A DNA stretch of 64,000 nucleotides from contig JACQIB010000004.1 in NCBI GenBank assembly GCA_016198755.1, positions 27,192 to 91,191 on the forward strand. The letters are read 5' to 3'. The translations under genes were made by a program, and so were the position numbers. This document shows positions 1 to 9,630 of the stretch, piece by piece. This DNA is from Candidatus Aenigmatarchaeota archaeon. GTDB taxonomy: Archaea; Aenigmatarchaeota; Aenigmatarchaeia; Aenigmatarchaeales; JACQIB01. Positions within the stretch are counted from its first letter, which is position 1; each line of letters opens with the position of its first letter. The notes beneath the pieces are model-generated. The model saw only the letters and a program-made list of their open reading frames with translations, was not told where the DNA came from and ran no database searches.

Positions 1-2528
1 TGCAAATAGTTTAAAAGCCTGTGGGCGCGCTCAGCTTTCTCATCTATTTTTCCCCGCGGTGCAGGCTGATCCATTGTTGCCCAGCCTCCTCCGGAGCTTC
101 TGCCCTTAACAATCGCATAAATAAAAACGCCTATAAACACTAGGAAAAACAAACCAAAGAAAAGTGAAACTATTATATTAAAGATAACTTCTGCAGGGCC
201 GGGAGGGGGGAGAAAAGGAGAGTTTGCTGGGACAGTTCCTGCGTAAATTGAAACTGGAACTGAGGAATTGCGCTCAAAATCCCCGTTCAGTACTGGAAAA
301 AGGGTTACATTGTTCTGTGTTATTGTTATATTGTCTATAAGTGTGTACCAGCCTCCTGTGCTTGAAGAAGGATGCTGGGAGAAACGTATCCTTACTGTGT
401 TCCCTGTAAAATTGGATAGGTCTGCTCTCGCCTTATACCAGCCTCCTGTGAGCCCAGAGTATGTGGTTGTATAAAGCTTTTCCTCTCCCCTGAGGTCTAA
501 CAAATCAAATGTGAAATTTATCCCTCCGTTTTCGTCTAACTGGATCCATTCTATTCCATTCCCACGAAGGATAAATGGATCATTTGTGGCTATTCCAACG
601 GAGGAAGAGGATCCAGAGGAACCTGAACGCAGGATTAGTGCTTTGTCAGTGGATGGAAACACAATGTTTTTTGTATTTGTAGCCCCAGATATTTGTGTTT
701 TCTCTAAAACAATACCAGAAATACCATTGCTTATATTGGAAAAGTTCCAGCCTTGGGCTGAGAGAATTATGGGAAAGTAAAAAGAAACTGGAGGAGGTGG
801 GCTTGAGCTGCCGCCTCCACCGCCCCCGCCTTTATTGTGCACAGCAAAAGAATTTGCAAAGAAGGTATGTTCCCCATCAACTTCAAGATTATAAGCTACA
901 GTTGGTTCTGGTATAAAATTATTGAAAATTATTTTCTCTCCCACAAGCCTTCCATTTTTTAGAATATAGATTGTTTCCCCCGTTTTCAGCTCCTGCACTT
1001 CCTTATATCCGGTATTTGTTAGGAATGGATGTTCAGCAGTTGCATTTACCTCGCTTGTTTTTGTTTTAAGGGAAAAGTAACCATCTCTGTGGACTTTATA
1101 AATTGTTTTTACAGCAGATTCCTTTACATTTCTATTTTCATCGAAAGAGTATATTTTATCCCCTTTCTTTAGGGTTTCTATGTTTACAGGGCCGGAAACA
1201 GTGGAAATTTCTGTTCCTGGAAGGAAACAGCCGCCCTTGTTATGTACAGCAAAAGAATTTGCAAAAAAAGTGTGCTCATTATCAACTTCTAAGTTATAGG
1301 CTGTGGTAGGTATGGGAATATAGGTTATAGAGAGTATTTTTTGTGGTACAAGACTGTTGCTTTCAAGGATAAAAACAGTTTCTCCAACAGACAAATATTG
1401 GGTTTCTACATAACCATTATCAGTTAGGAAAGGGTGTTCTGCTGTTGCATTAACTTCCGTGGATTCTGTTTTTAGGTTATAATAGCCTTCTCTATGCACA
1501 GAAAAAACCTTGTTAACTCTGGATTCCACTATATTTCCATTGCTGTCAAAGGAAAATACAGAATCTCCTGCTTTAAGGTTCTCTATATCCACTGGTCCTG
1601 AAGAGCCGGAAACTTGGGTTCCGGGCAGAAAGCATCCCCCGCCGCCGCCCTTGTTATGAACTGCAAATTTGTCTGCAAAGTAAGTATGTTCTCCGGAAAC
1701 TTCCAGATTATAGGCATAGGTTGGCTCTGGAACATATTGTACTGAAAGTATTTTCTCAGGGGAAAGCTTTTCATTATTTAGGATAAAAATAGTTGACCCT
1801 GCAGAAAGGTACTGGGTTTCAATATAGCCTTTGTCAGTTAGGAAAGGGTGTTCTGCTGTTGCTTTCACTTCAGAGGAAGATATTTTAACTATATAATAGC
1901 CCTCGCGGTGGACTTTGTAAATCTTGTTTACTGTTGAGGAAGCTATCTTTCCGGAAGGATCAAAAGAATAGACAGATTCCCCAACAGAGAGTGTTTCAAT
2001 GTTTTTTGGACCGGAAAGGGTTTCAACTGCAGTTCCGGGTAAAAAACAGCCTCCTTTGTTGTGCACAGCGAAAGAGTTTGAGAAAAAAGTATGCTCGCCG
2101 GAAACTTCCAGATTATAGGCAACTGTTGGGTTAGGAATATACTCTGAAGATGATATAGCTTCTTTGACAAGCTTACCTTCAGAAAGAATAAAAACTTCAT
2201 TACCGATATTAAGGTTCTGTGCTTCAATATAGCCTTTATCAGTCAAAAAGGGATGTTCAGCAGTAACGTTTACAATAGAACTTTTTGTTCGCAGAATATA
2301 GTAGCCTTCTCTGTGCACTTCATAAACTTTTTTCACAGAGGATTCAAGAACGTTTCCGTTCTCATCAAAAGAGTAAACAGAATCCCCAGGGAGAATATTC
2401 TCTATATTTACAACTCCTGTGGGAGTGGAAACTTCTGTCCCAGGAAGGAAACAGCCGCCGCCAGCGCGTGCAAAAGCTGGTGCAGCTATAAAAAGCAATA
2501 AAAGTAAAGGGAGCAGGAGTTTTTTCAT
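1..2528 (-). CDS. Secreted membrane protein with four tandem Hint (intein-like) domains, partial
   Basis: One open frame runs from ATG 2528 past the window edge (842 codons visible, no stop). Residues 1-20 form a signal peptide (MKKLLL.. to APAFA). Four Hint domains of exactly 132 residues each follow at 26-157, 161-292, 299-430 and 434-565. Each begins CFLPGT, has TAEHPFL with the block B His at domain position 67, a YNLEV..EHTFF block F, and ends VHN. The linkers are KGG, KGGGGG and KGG. A G/S/P-rich hinge and a beta-rich lectin- or MAM-like domain (about 575-765) precede a membrane helix (about 782-804) and a cytoplasmic tail that is cut off. Known of the family: Hint domains self-cleave, and with Cys/Ser/Thr at +1 they splice. 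Here +1 is always Lys, so cleavage like type-A bacterial intein-like domains is more likely than splicing (inference). An AGGTGA ribosome binding site lies 5' of the start. The DUF350 gene is 12 bases upstream, probably in the same operon. Confidence 0.9.
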   Translation of the reverse strand, partial: MKKLLLPLLLLLFIAAPAFARAGGGCFLPGTEVSTPTGVVNIENILPGDSVYSFDENGNVLESSVKKVYEVHREGYYILRTKSSIVNVTAEHPFLTDKGYIEAQNLNIGNEVFILSEGKLVKEAISSSEYIPNPTVAYNLEVSGEHTFFSNSFAVHNKGGCFLPGTAVETLSGPKNIETLSVGESVYSFDPSGKIASSTVNKIYKVHREGYYIVKISSSEVKATAEHPFLTDKGYIETQYLSAGSTIFILNNEKLSPEKILSVQYVPEPTYAYNLEVSGEHTYFADKFAVHNKGGGGGCFLPGTQVSGSSGPVDIENLKAGDSVFSFDSNGNIVESRVNKVFSVHREGYYNLKTESTEVNATAEHPFLTDNGYVETQYLSVGETVFILESNSLVPQKILSITYIPIPTTAYNLEVDNEHTFFANSFAVHNKGGCFLPGTEISTVSGPVNIETLKKGDKIYSFDENRNVKESAVKTIYKVHRDGYFSLKTKTSEVNATAEHPFLTNTGYKEVQELKTGETIYILKNGRLVGEKIIFNNFIPEPTVAYNLEVDGEHTFFANSFAVHNKGGGGGGGSSSPPPPVSFYFPIILSAQGWNFSNISNGISGIVLEKTQISGATNTKNIVFPSTDKALILRSGSSGSSSSVGIATNDPFILRGNGIEWIQLDENGGINFTFDLLDLRGEEKLYTTTYSGLTGGWYKARADLSNFTGNTVRIRFSQHPSSSTGGWYTLIDNITITQNNVTLFPVLNGDFERNSSVPVSIYAGTVPANSPFLPPPGPAEVIFNIIVSLFFGLFFLVFIGVFIYAIVKGRSSGGGWATMDQPAPRGKIDEKAERAHRLLNYL
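834..2453 (-). repeat. Four tandem Hint-domain repeats, 396 bp each
   Basis: Repeat units on the minus strand are 2453-2058, 2048-1653, 1634-1239 and 1229-834, with start-to-start periods of 405, 414 and 405 bp. All four keep the catalytic Cys1, the TxxH His and the terminal His-Asn. The DNA has diverged between copies, but 29-nt identical runs remain, for example 1420-1448 against 1834-1862. This argues for old duplications with continued selection, not an assembly error. Confidence 0.9.
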
Positions 2529-2540
2529 TTTTTCACCTGC

Positions 2541-2798
2541 TTACCCGTGTATTCCAGCTATTATTGCAGAGCCAATTATTATTGCCATACCCAAAATTGC
2601 TGCGCTAACTATTCTCCCAAAATACTGGGCAACAGCATTGTTTCCCCTTTTAATTTCTTTTCCTTCGTCCAAGTCAGGGGTTAGCCTGTTTATTAACTTG
2701 GGTAATAGCACGGTTGCAACCAACATTGCTGCAAATCCTATAACTATTCCCACTACAGTAAAGCCCACAGCCAGAGCAGTGGTTTCTACTAGAGCCAT
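2541..2798 (-). CDS. DUF350 family small membrane protein
   Basis: This 85-residue protein has a long N-terminal hydrophobic stretch (about 4-33) and a C-terminal one (about 60-82). They flank the polar loop LTPDLDEGKEIKRGNNAVA. The 'LTP..DE..EI..GN.AVA' pattern is typical of the DUF350 (UPF0719/YjfL) family, integral membrane proteins of unknown biochemical role. The ATG at 2798 is chosen over an in-frame TTG at 2810 because GGTGAT sits three bases before it. A TATA-like box at 2829-2838 would start transcription just upstream. It is followed after 12 bases by the four-Hint gene, so the two are likely co-transcribed; whether the proteins interact is unknown. Confidence 0.75.
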   Translation of the reverse strand: MALVETTALAVGFTVVGIVIGFAAMLVATVLLPKLINRLTPDLDEGKEIKRGNNAVAQYFGRIVSAAILGMAIIIGSAIIAGIHG

Positions 2799-2828
2799 TA
2801 TATCACCCAAATAAACAAGGCTGAACTG

Positions 2829-2838
2829 ATTTATATAG
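2829..2838 (-). promoter_or_regulatory. TATA box for the DUF350-Hint operon
   Basis: The minus strand reads CTATATAAAT here, about 35 bases before the ATG at 2798, the spacing expected for an archaeal TATA box with a short leader. The rest of 2839-2981 shows no ORF or repeat. Confidence 0.5.
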
Positions 2839-2981
2839 TTAGCTAAGGAAAAATAATAGGATTTTTAGTATGCATAATAACCTTTCAGTCTGTTCATAGA
2901 TCATTCAGCTTCAAATTTCTTTCAACTAGCATTAAAGCATAAGAATATTTCTTAATCTGAAGCAAGCTGCTAAGGAAAAAC

Positions 2982-5900
2982 CTAGGAAGTTTTTATTGTG
3001 GGTTCAGGTTTGCGCCCGCGCACAAAGCCCATGTAAACACCTGCTATTATAGCGATAGCAGCCACAACACCTATTGCAATCCATGTTTCTATACCAACAG
3101 TTATAGGTGGCTTTATGTCTTTTGTTTCGAGTGCATTCTGTGCTTGTATTGCAGAGTTCTCTGCATCAGCATATTTCTCTGCGCTGAAAGCAGCTTCAGC
3201 TTCTTTAAACAGCCTTTCAGCTTCAACAACATTTATTCCCTTTGCTTTTGCTGCTTCTATTGCAGTGCGTGCAGAATCTATAGCGCTTTTTGCTGAATCC
3301 TTGGGTTCCAATAAAGGTTTATCCTTATCATCAGCTTTACAGCTCTGATCCTCCTTCACAAGCTGGCACTCATAGTTTGTGGTATCATCGCAAACATATG
3401 TATCCCTTGATTGTTTTCCACTTGCACAAACTCCAAACTCTGTGGGTTGTGGGCAGATTGGGCAACTCTTTGCACCAACTTCAACACTAAAGCTGTTTTC
3501 TGGGGTAACAGCTATATTGTCACCCGCATCAATTGCATAAATTCTCCACTTTACTGTTGTCCCTCCCTTAATTTTCAGATCCTGCCATACAAACCTTGCA
3601 ACAGCTTCTGATCCTGATAGGTCTGTGGTTGTCAGGTTTTTATAACCTGAACCTGTGTCAAGGCTTAATATAGCTCTCTTCAGTTCACCATTGTCCCTCC
3701 AGCGGGCTGTAAGCTCAACAGTGCCTCCAACAGAAACGCTTTCTTTGCTCTGTTTTGACTCAATAAGAGTTGGAACTGATGTATCAGGCTCTATAACAAA
3801 GCTAGGGTCTGTATCATTTGTATTTCCGTCAACGTCTGTAGCTATAGTCTTCCAGGATATTGAAGTTCCCGGAGCAGCTGATGGTATCCATGTGAAGGAA
3901 ACAATCTTATCTGTTCCCAATACATCCTTTCTATCCTTCTCAACCCAACTCCCAGTTTCATTTACAAGGAATGCAACTTCCTTCAGGTTATTATCATCTT
4001 TCCAGTGTGCGTTTATAGTTACAGCTTGCCCCTGTACAGGTCTTGCCGGATCCTGTGTTTTCTCAACGAAATATGGGGAATTGGATGTTGTAACAAAACT
4101 GTGTTCAGGTCCTTCAATTGTATTTCCGGCAGAATCAACTCCAACAGACTTCCACTTTACTTCAGTTCCAATTGGCAGGTTTGCATTTGAGTATTCATAA
4201 TTGGCGCATCCTTTCAGGTCTGCAAATGCTCTTGTTGGAATAACCTGCGGAGCTTTTTCAGTTCCCCCTTCAGTGACTATAAATCTAATCTCTTTCAAAA
4301 CTCCAGAGTCGCGGAAGCATGCTGAAATCACATTCTTCTGATTTCCAACAATCTTTGCATTCTGTTGCTTGTCTTCTACAAAGCTCGGGGAATCTGTATC
4401 CTTAATCCTGAATCCTCCACCATTTATTATATCTCCATTGTTGCTTTCATCAATTACAAAAACCCTCCAGCTCATGTTTGTTCCAGGGAGTCCAATAGGC
4501 ATTGTCGGAGGTAATGGATCTGAAGATAATCCAGTTACTTCACCTCCGCTTATGATGCGCAATCTGCCTGCAGCAAGCCTGCCGCCGAAGGCTGATAATG
4601 CACTACTCATCCCTCCCCTAAGTGTAGCATAAGTTCCAACGCCTTTTATATTGTCATCAAAGGCTCTTCCACCCATTCCCAGTGGTATTGAGCGTGGTAA
4701 CTGTTTCAATGTTGAAGGATCTGGTATCAGCCATGATCCAGCGAGCTTTCCTTCTGAAGTTTTTGGAGTTTTGTCTATCCAGTTGTTTGCCCCAGGTCCA
4801 ACAGTTTTAATATTTGTAAAGTTTGCTATAGTAGCTGTGTAAATCGTGCTCCATGTGCCATCCTCTCCTATAACCTGTACATAAGCATACTTTAACCCTC
4901 CGCAGCCCGCAGAAACCGTATTTTCAACAGAATCTTTCAACAGTGCTCCAAATCTTACCTCTTGTGTTGGCAATAGCTCTGTAGGTCCTGTTTCAAAACC
5001 AGATGCTGTGGGTTTGATCCTTTCTATGCACTTCTTTGGAGACAGTGTGAATTTCGAGTCTTGCTGATTCTTATTTCCAGCCTTGTCAAACACAACAACA
5101 GTAAATGGAACTTCCGCATTTGATCCGGTCTTGTAGTATTTGTTCCAAATCTCTTCTGTTGCATTCACAGTGAAGTGTGCATAACCCAACAGCCTGTTAT
5201 CATTCCCTGAATATAGCTGCACTTTGCTCTCTTCCTTTCCGTTTACAGAGACTGTTGCATAATCCAGACCAATATTGTCTGTTGTTTCCGCAAAGAAACT
5301 CACAGGCTCTCCAATGCTGCCCTCAAGCTTTGCTCCTTCCCCAGAGATACGATTAATTTTCGGGATTGTAACATCCTTTACTTTAACTACATCATTTGAT
5401 TTAGCCCATGCTGAGCTCATACCTGCCATGTCAATTACCTGAGTGCTGAGCTTTACTATGCTTCCATCCTTTCCAGCAGGTATTGTTATTGAGGTATCAG
5501 CATTCCCATTTCTGAATGGTATGTTTTGAGTTATTGTTTCTGCTTGGTATCCATCAGGTCCATAAAAGTCAAATACAAAAACTGCTTCTTTCAGATTCAC
5601 ATTATCATTTGCACTTAATGTAGCTGTTATCTTCTCCTCCGGATTGAGTTCTTTCAGAGATGTGATAGTGGGGCCAGATGTTATAGTTGGAGCTATAGTG
5701 TCCCTGACAAGGAAGCAGAATGGCTTTGTTTCTGATGTTAAGTCAGCATCATTTCCCCAGTCAGAAGCCCTGTCTGTTACACTGATCTTCCAGCAAAGTC
5801 TCTTTCCCTGCTGGTCAGTTGTTGGTCTGTACTCAAACTCAGTTGTATCTTCAGTTGCATACACTTTCTTGGGTTCACCTACTTGATTTAAGGTTCCCCC

Positions 5901-8900
5901 CTCAGGCCCAACAAAAAACTTTGTATTCCTCAATTCCTTATTATCCTCAACAATCGCTCTGGCCATAAGCCATGTAAATCCATCGCTGCTCTCTGGCGGG
6001 AACACATCCTCCCCATATATTTTTGGCGGCTTATCGTCTCTGACTGCAACCTGAACAACCTGTAGGCTCTTTGTTTCAGTCTCTCCTTGGTTTCCATTAT
6101 AATCAAGGGCAACCATTTTCCACTTTACTGTGCCTGTTGAAGCTACAGGCAGGGCAAATGTATGGCCAGCTCTGAATTCCTTTCCATCTTTGTTCACAGA
6201 ATTCTCCTTTATTTCACTTGCTCCCCAGGCCTTTGCAATAATGAATGGCTCTGGTCCATCCCCGTCATAATCAACAAGAAGCCTTACTGTTTTGACTGCA
6301 AACTGGTCTGACCAGGTAGCACCAAAGCTTACTGGAGTCTGATCTTTTATCCCAAATTGATCTGCAGACTGGGAAACATCATCAGCCACAGGAGGCCTTG
6401 TGTCTGTTGTATAAACATAAATATTATCTGTCCCTGGGAAGAATACCATCCTGTTTGAAAGTGCTGGTGAAGCAGGCATATAGATATTGTTGTTTGCAAG
6501 CACGTTCTTGAACACAATCTCTGGTGTAAACTCCCCCGATTTTGATCCTTTGAGTACATATGCTGTCCTCTCCTTCCCGACACCTATAAAGTAAACATAA
6601 TAGTTTCTGTCAGGTTCATTTGAGATTGTAACCACAGGCTGCCCAAGTATATACTCATTGGGCTGCAGTTCAAACTTCCATACAACTTTCCCGTCCTCAT
6701 TCAGCATTTTCAGCTCATTAACAACCGCAGATGTTGTAGTTGTTTTTATTGTGGTTGTTGTAACAGCAGTGGTACTTGAGTTGTTTCCTTCTGTATCCAC
6801 TGTTACAGCCCCGCCGGAAACAGCAGCCACGGTTGGTATTGTTGTAGTTGTGGGGGAATTAACAGGTGTATTATAAGTGATGCTTTTAACATAGTCCTGC
6901 ACAAAGTAAACATACTTTCCAGTGGATGTTTTAACAGCAACAGGATTCATTACTGTTGGTATGGAAAGAGGCACATTCCCTATCTGATAGTTCAGTTTAA
7001 ACCTCTCTAAAAGCTTTCCGGAGCCAACCTTTTTCCCTTTCATTGAAGAGTCAAGCTGCGAAACAGTTAACTCAGCATTAGCCTTGTCTTTCGGAGCAGT
7101 TATCATAACAATGTTTGTATCATTTGTTCCCCCAGGAAGGGATGGGATAACTGGAGTTGTGCGCCAGCTATATACTGAAATAGAACTCTTGTCTTTTCCT
7201 GTTTCTCCAGGAATCCTGAATCTTGATACTGTTGTGAATGTGTTTGCATCTATAGTGTTTACTACACCGGTCTCTTCAACAATATAAATGAAGTTGTGTT
7301 CTGGTTCATATACAGGACCTGCAACTATTGTTTTCAATCCTCTGGCTTTCCTTCCGAATATCTGCTCCAATTTTCCATCTCCGTTTATCAAAAAGAACTG
7401 CCCGTTTGAAACAACTCCTATAGAATCAAAACCATCAGGGTGATCTTTGTTTTTGTAAGCTTTTATTTTCAAAGGTGCTGATGTTACATTTGGTATGATT
7501 GCTCCGGGATTGTATCCAGAAAACTTCCTCTTCCAGACAATTTCTCCTGTTATCTGATTCAGGGCTGTTACAATTCCGTTTGCAGAGCTTACAACAACAG
7601 AATCAACAAGTTCTCCACCCGTTGTTATAGCTTTTTCTCCTTCATCTGTCTGTATCTTTGTTACATTTATAGGAACGCGTGCAGCAAAATCTGTAACAGG
7701 TTCATGCAGCAATATCGCCTCATCCAATTTTGTTTTCCATAAAATACTCCCGTCTGTTGTAAGGGAAAATATCCAGCCATTATGGGTTACTATATAGGCC
7801 TTCCCGTTGGATATGACTGGTGAAGCACTTACTATAACTGGTTCTCCTGCTGCAGCAGAAGCATCAAAAGTCCAGAGTGGGATAGGTGAAAGTTTTTTCC
7901 CTTCCTTTACCAACAATTCATCAGTATAACCGCTGTGCTTTCCACTCCCCCCAAAGTTACTCCAGTCTACATATGGCCTCACATCTGCTTCTGGCAAATC
8001 AACATCAAGCTTATAGGCTAAACTATACAAAGGCTGCTCTTCAGCTCCATGATAAACGCTCCCTTTCCTCTCCTTTCCTCTTGCCCAATATAGTTTTTTG
8101 CCAACTCCCCCCTTTATGTATATCAAATAGGTCTTTCCCACATTCAGCTCCCCGCTCTTAACTCTGGTGTCAAAAGAAACTGATTTCCAGCCAGCAGAAA
8201 CACTTACAGGTTTGCTTACCCAGACAGGCCTGCTTTCTGTCCCCCCTTCAAGTGTATAAACATATGCTGTTAGTTCTTGATCTTCTTCAGAATTGACATA
8301 TACCTGGATTTTTCCAATTGGTGCAGCATGCTGTGCAATAAATGACTGTGTGGTTTTGAAAGCTGCTCCCAATGTAGCTTCTGTTGTTACAGATACATCA
8401 GTTGCAAAATCTATATCTTCTCCGGTTTTTACCCAGTTTTTTTCACCAACCTTTTCCCATCCTTCTCCCCTATCATAAGACTGCCCCATCATCCATTCCA
8501 CAGCACCCTTTCCTTTATCCTGAGTGCTCAAAACAATATAATATTTTTGCCCTGCTTCTATGTTTACAGAGCTTGTACCAGCTACTCCAACCATGCCCGG
8601 AGTGAAATCTATCCAGTCCCAATCCCTATTTGTTATAGGTTTTTGCATATTTCCAATAGAGTCACCTGTTGCACTGCTTACGACATCTACAAATACAGTC
8701 TGGTCTACATCGCTTTTCAGGTATAATTTAAGTCCTGTTAAAGTACCTCCGTATGTGGATACAAAACTCTGTCTCAGACTCCTGTCAACAGAAGGGTCTA
8801 TTTCCACTTCAGTAGCAAGGCTGTTTGATACCCCTTCTGCTATATCAATTTTATTCCCTTCTATATACAGCTCAGAATCCTCTGTAAGCCCCCTTATTGG

Positions 8901-9569
8901 GCCTAAGTTGTCTCCAGAACCAAGATCCCAATAAGCTTTGCTCCCCTGAACAACCTTTGTTGCTATAACATACTGTGATCCCCTATCCACCTCTACTCCA
9001 CTCAATGCTCCAGCCGCTGTCCAGTCATAAGAACCTGTCAGTTCATTTCCTATGTAAGTTTCAAGTATTGGGTTGCCGTTTAAGAATCCATCAAGCGTGT
9101 ATATTCCAAGTTGTATCCTTACTGTTTCACTCGGAGAACCCTTCATATAAAGCCTGATAGATTTGATTATTCCGGATTCCGGCGCACTAAATGTAACGCC
9201 AACAAGCTTGTCTTTTACAAGAACATTATTTTCAACAGCTGTATCAGAGAGAGTGCTTCTAACTGTTATTTTATGTAAAATAGATCCTGCGCTCGATGCA
9301 GAAGGGGGCATTTCAGGTACTTTTATTGGAAAAGCTTTCAATTCTGATGTTATATCTTCGCGTCCGCTATCAGGAGTTGATATAGCATCTGTTCCGGTTT
9401 CAGTAAAAAGCACAAATCCACTCGAGCTTGCTGCAAAGTTTAGATTTGTAGATTTCTCTCCAAAATTGGCTGCAAAAATCCCCACCAATAACAGCGGTAC
9501 TAAAAGCAGGATATAAAAAATAGCTGAGTGATGACCCCGCCCTCTATGTAAATGAGATTTGTGCTTCAT
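2982..9569 (-). CDS. Giant surface protein: PQQ propeller plus Ig-like repeats, membrane anchored
   Basis: The product has 2195 residues. A basic N-terminus and a membrane helix (about 15-36) start it. Residues about 100-520 hold three jelly-roll-like repeats, each with an 'I.(S/G)..LY.KS....' core. Residues about 565-1110 form a PQQ-type beta-propeller with repeated 'G.(I/V)..L....G.I.WK' strands. From about 1120 to 2045 there are serial Ig-like domains, several with the signature G(T/S)xVKW(K/R)xxxxDxxGN. A Cys cluster (CPICPQ..) and an Ala/Glu-rich helical stalk follow, then a C-terminal membrane helix (about 2160-2181) and a short basic tail. Threonine-rich linkers lie near 930-960. It is probably an S-layer-associated or adhesin-like protein; its ligand cannot be read from sequence. 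A TATA-like element at 9597-9605 implies a nearly leaderless transcript. Confidence 0.85.
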   Translation of the reverse strand: MKHKSHLHRGRGHHSAIFYILLLVPLLLVGIFAANFGEKSTNLNFAASSSGFVLFTETGTDAISTPDSGREDITSELKAFPIKVPEMPPSASSAGSILHKITVRSTLSDTAVENNVLVKDKLVGVTFSAPESGIIKSIRLYMKGSPSETVRIQLGIYTLDGFLNGNPILETYIGNELTGSYDWTAAGALSGVEVDRGSQYVIATKVVQGSKAYWDLGSGDNLGPIRGLTEDSELYIEGNKIDIAEGVSNSLATEVEIDPSVDRSLRQSFVSTYGGTLTGLKLYLKSDVDQTVFVDVVSSATGDSIGNMQKPITNRDWDWIDFTPGMVGVAGTSSVNIEAGQKYYIVLSTQDKGKGAVEWMMGQSYDRGEGWEKVGEKNWVKTGEDIDFATDVSVTTEATLGAAFKTTQSFIAQHAAPIGKIQVYVNSEEDQELTAYVYTLEGGTESRPVWVSKPVSVSAGWKSVSFDTRVKSGELNVGKTYLIYIKGGVGKKLYWARGKERKGSVYHGAEEQPLYSLAYKLDVDLPEADVRPYVDWSNFGGSGKHSGYTDELLVKEGKKLSPIPLWTFDASAAAGEPVIVSASPVISNGKAYIVTHNGWIFSLTTDGSILWKTKLDEAILLHEPVTDFAARVPINVTKIQTDEGEKAITTGGELVDSVVVSSANGIVTALNQITGEIVWKRKFSGYNPGAIIPNVTSAPLKIKAYKNKDHPDGFDSIGVVSNGQFFLINGDGKLEQIFGRKARGLKTIVAGPVYEPEHNFIYIVEETGVVNTIDANTFTTVSRFRIPGETGKDKSSISVYSWRTTPVIPSLPGGTNDTNIVMITAPKDKANAELTVSQLDSSMKGKKVGSGKLLERFKLNYQIGNVPLSIPTVMNPVAVKTSTGKYVYFVQDYVKSITYNTPVNSPTTTTIPTVAAVSGGAVTVDTEGNNSSTTAVTTTTIKTTTTSAVVNELKMLNEDGKVVWKFELQPNEYILGQPVVTISNEPDRNYYVYFIGVGKERTAYVLKGSKSGEFTPEIVFKNVLANNNIYMPASPALSNRMVFFPGTDNIYVYTTDTRPPVADDVSQSADQFGIKDQTPVSFGATWSDQFAVKTVRLLVDYDGDGPEPFIIAKAWGASEIKENSVNKDGKEFRAGHTFALPVASTGTVKWKMVALDYNGNQGETETKSLQVVQVAVRDDKPPKIYGEDVFPPESSDGFTWLMARAIVEDNKELRNTKFFVGPEGGTLNQVGEPKKVYATEDTTEFEYRPTTDQQGKRLCWKISVTDRASDWGNDADLTSETKPFCFLVRDTIAPTITSGPTITSLKELNPEEKITATLSANDNVNLKEAVFVFDFYGPDGYQAETITQNIPFRNGNADTSITIPAGKDGSIVKLSTQVIDMAGMSSAWAKSNDVVKVKDVTIPKINRISGEGAKLEGSIGEPVSFFAETTDNIGLDYATVSVNGKEESKVQLYSGNDNRLLGYAHFTVNATEEIWNKYYKTGSNAEVPFTVVVFDKAGNKNQQDSKFTLSPKKCIERIKPTASGFETGPTELLPTQEVRFGALLKDSVENTVSAGCGGLKYAYVQVIGEDGTWSTIYTATIANFTNIKTVGPGANNWIDKTPKTSEGKLAGSWLIPDPSTLKQLPRSIPLGMGGRAFDDNIKGVGTYATLRGGMSSALSAFGGRLAAGRLRIISGGEVTGLSSDPLPPTMPIGLPGTNMSWRVFVIDESNNGDIINGGGFRIKDTDSPSFVEDKQQNAKIVGNQKNVISACFRDSGVLKEIRFIVTEGGTEKAPQVIPTRAFADLKGCANYEYSNANLPIGTEVKWKSVGVDSAGNTIEGPEHSFVTTSNSPYFVEKTQDPARPVQGQAVTINAHWKDDNNLKEVAFLVNETGSWVEKDRKDVLGTDKIVSFTWIPSAAPGTSISWKTIATDVDGNTNDTDPSFVIEPDTSVPTLIESKQSKESVSVGGTVELTARWRDNGELKRAILSLDTGSGYKNLTTTDLSGSEAVARFVWQDLKIKGGTTVKWRIYAIDAGDNIAVTPENSFSVEVGAKSCPICPQPTEFGVCASGKQSRDTYVCDDTTNYECQLVKEDQSCKADDKDKPLLEPKDSAKSAIDSARTAIEAAKAKGINVVEAERLFKEAEAAFSAEKYADAENSAIQAQNALETKDIKPPITVGIETWIAIGVVAAIAIIAGVYMGFVRGRKPEPTIKTS

Positions 9570-9596
9570 AATCTCAGGATTTAATACGCAGAGCAG

Positions 9597-9605
9597 GTAT
9601 TTAAG
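9597..9605 (-). promoter_or_regulatory. TATA box of the 2195-residue surface protein
   Basis: The minus strand reads CTTAAATAC, centred 32 bases before ATG 9569. This fits archaeal TATA spacing with a leader of a few bases. Confidence 0.45.
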
Positions 9606-9630
9606 CCTTTATTTCTGTTTTTTTAATAAA

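Noticed and set aside
1034..1500. CRISPR-like direct repeats in the first 2.5 kb
   Set aside because: The repetition has a 405-414 base period and preserves protein motifs; there are no short repeats with unique spacers anywhere in the window.
834..2453. Four Hint units read as ordinary splicing inteins or as an assembly repeat
   Set aside because: The residue after each terminal Asn is Lys, not Cys/Ser/Thr, and there is no homing endonuclease insert. The copies differ throughout their DNA, so they are not an assembly duplicate.
7084..9157. Many plus-strand open frames opposite the giant surface proteins
   Set aside because: They lie antisense to long, domain-rich reading frames, lack ribosome binding sites and show low-complexity translations; they are shadows.
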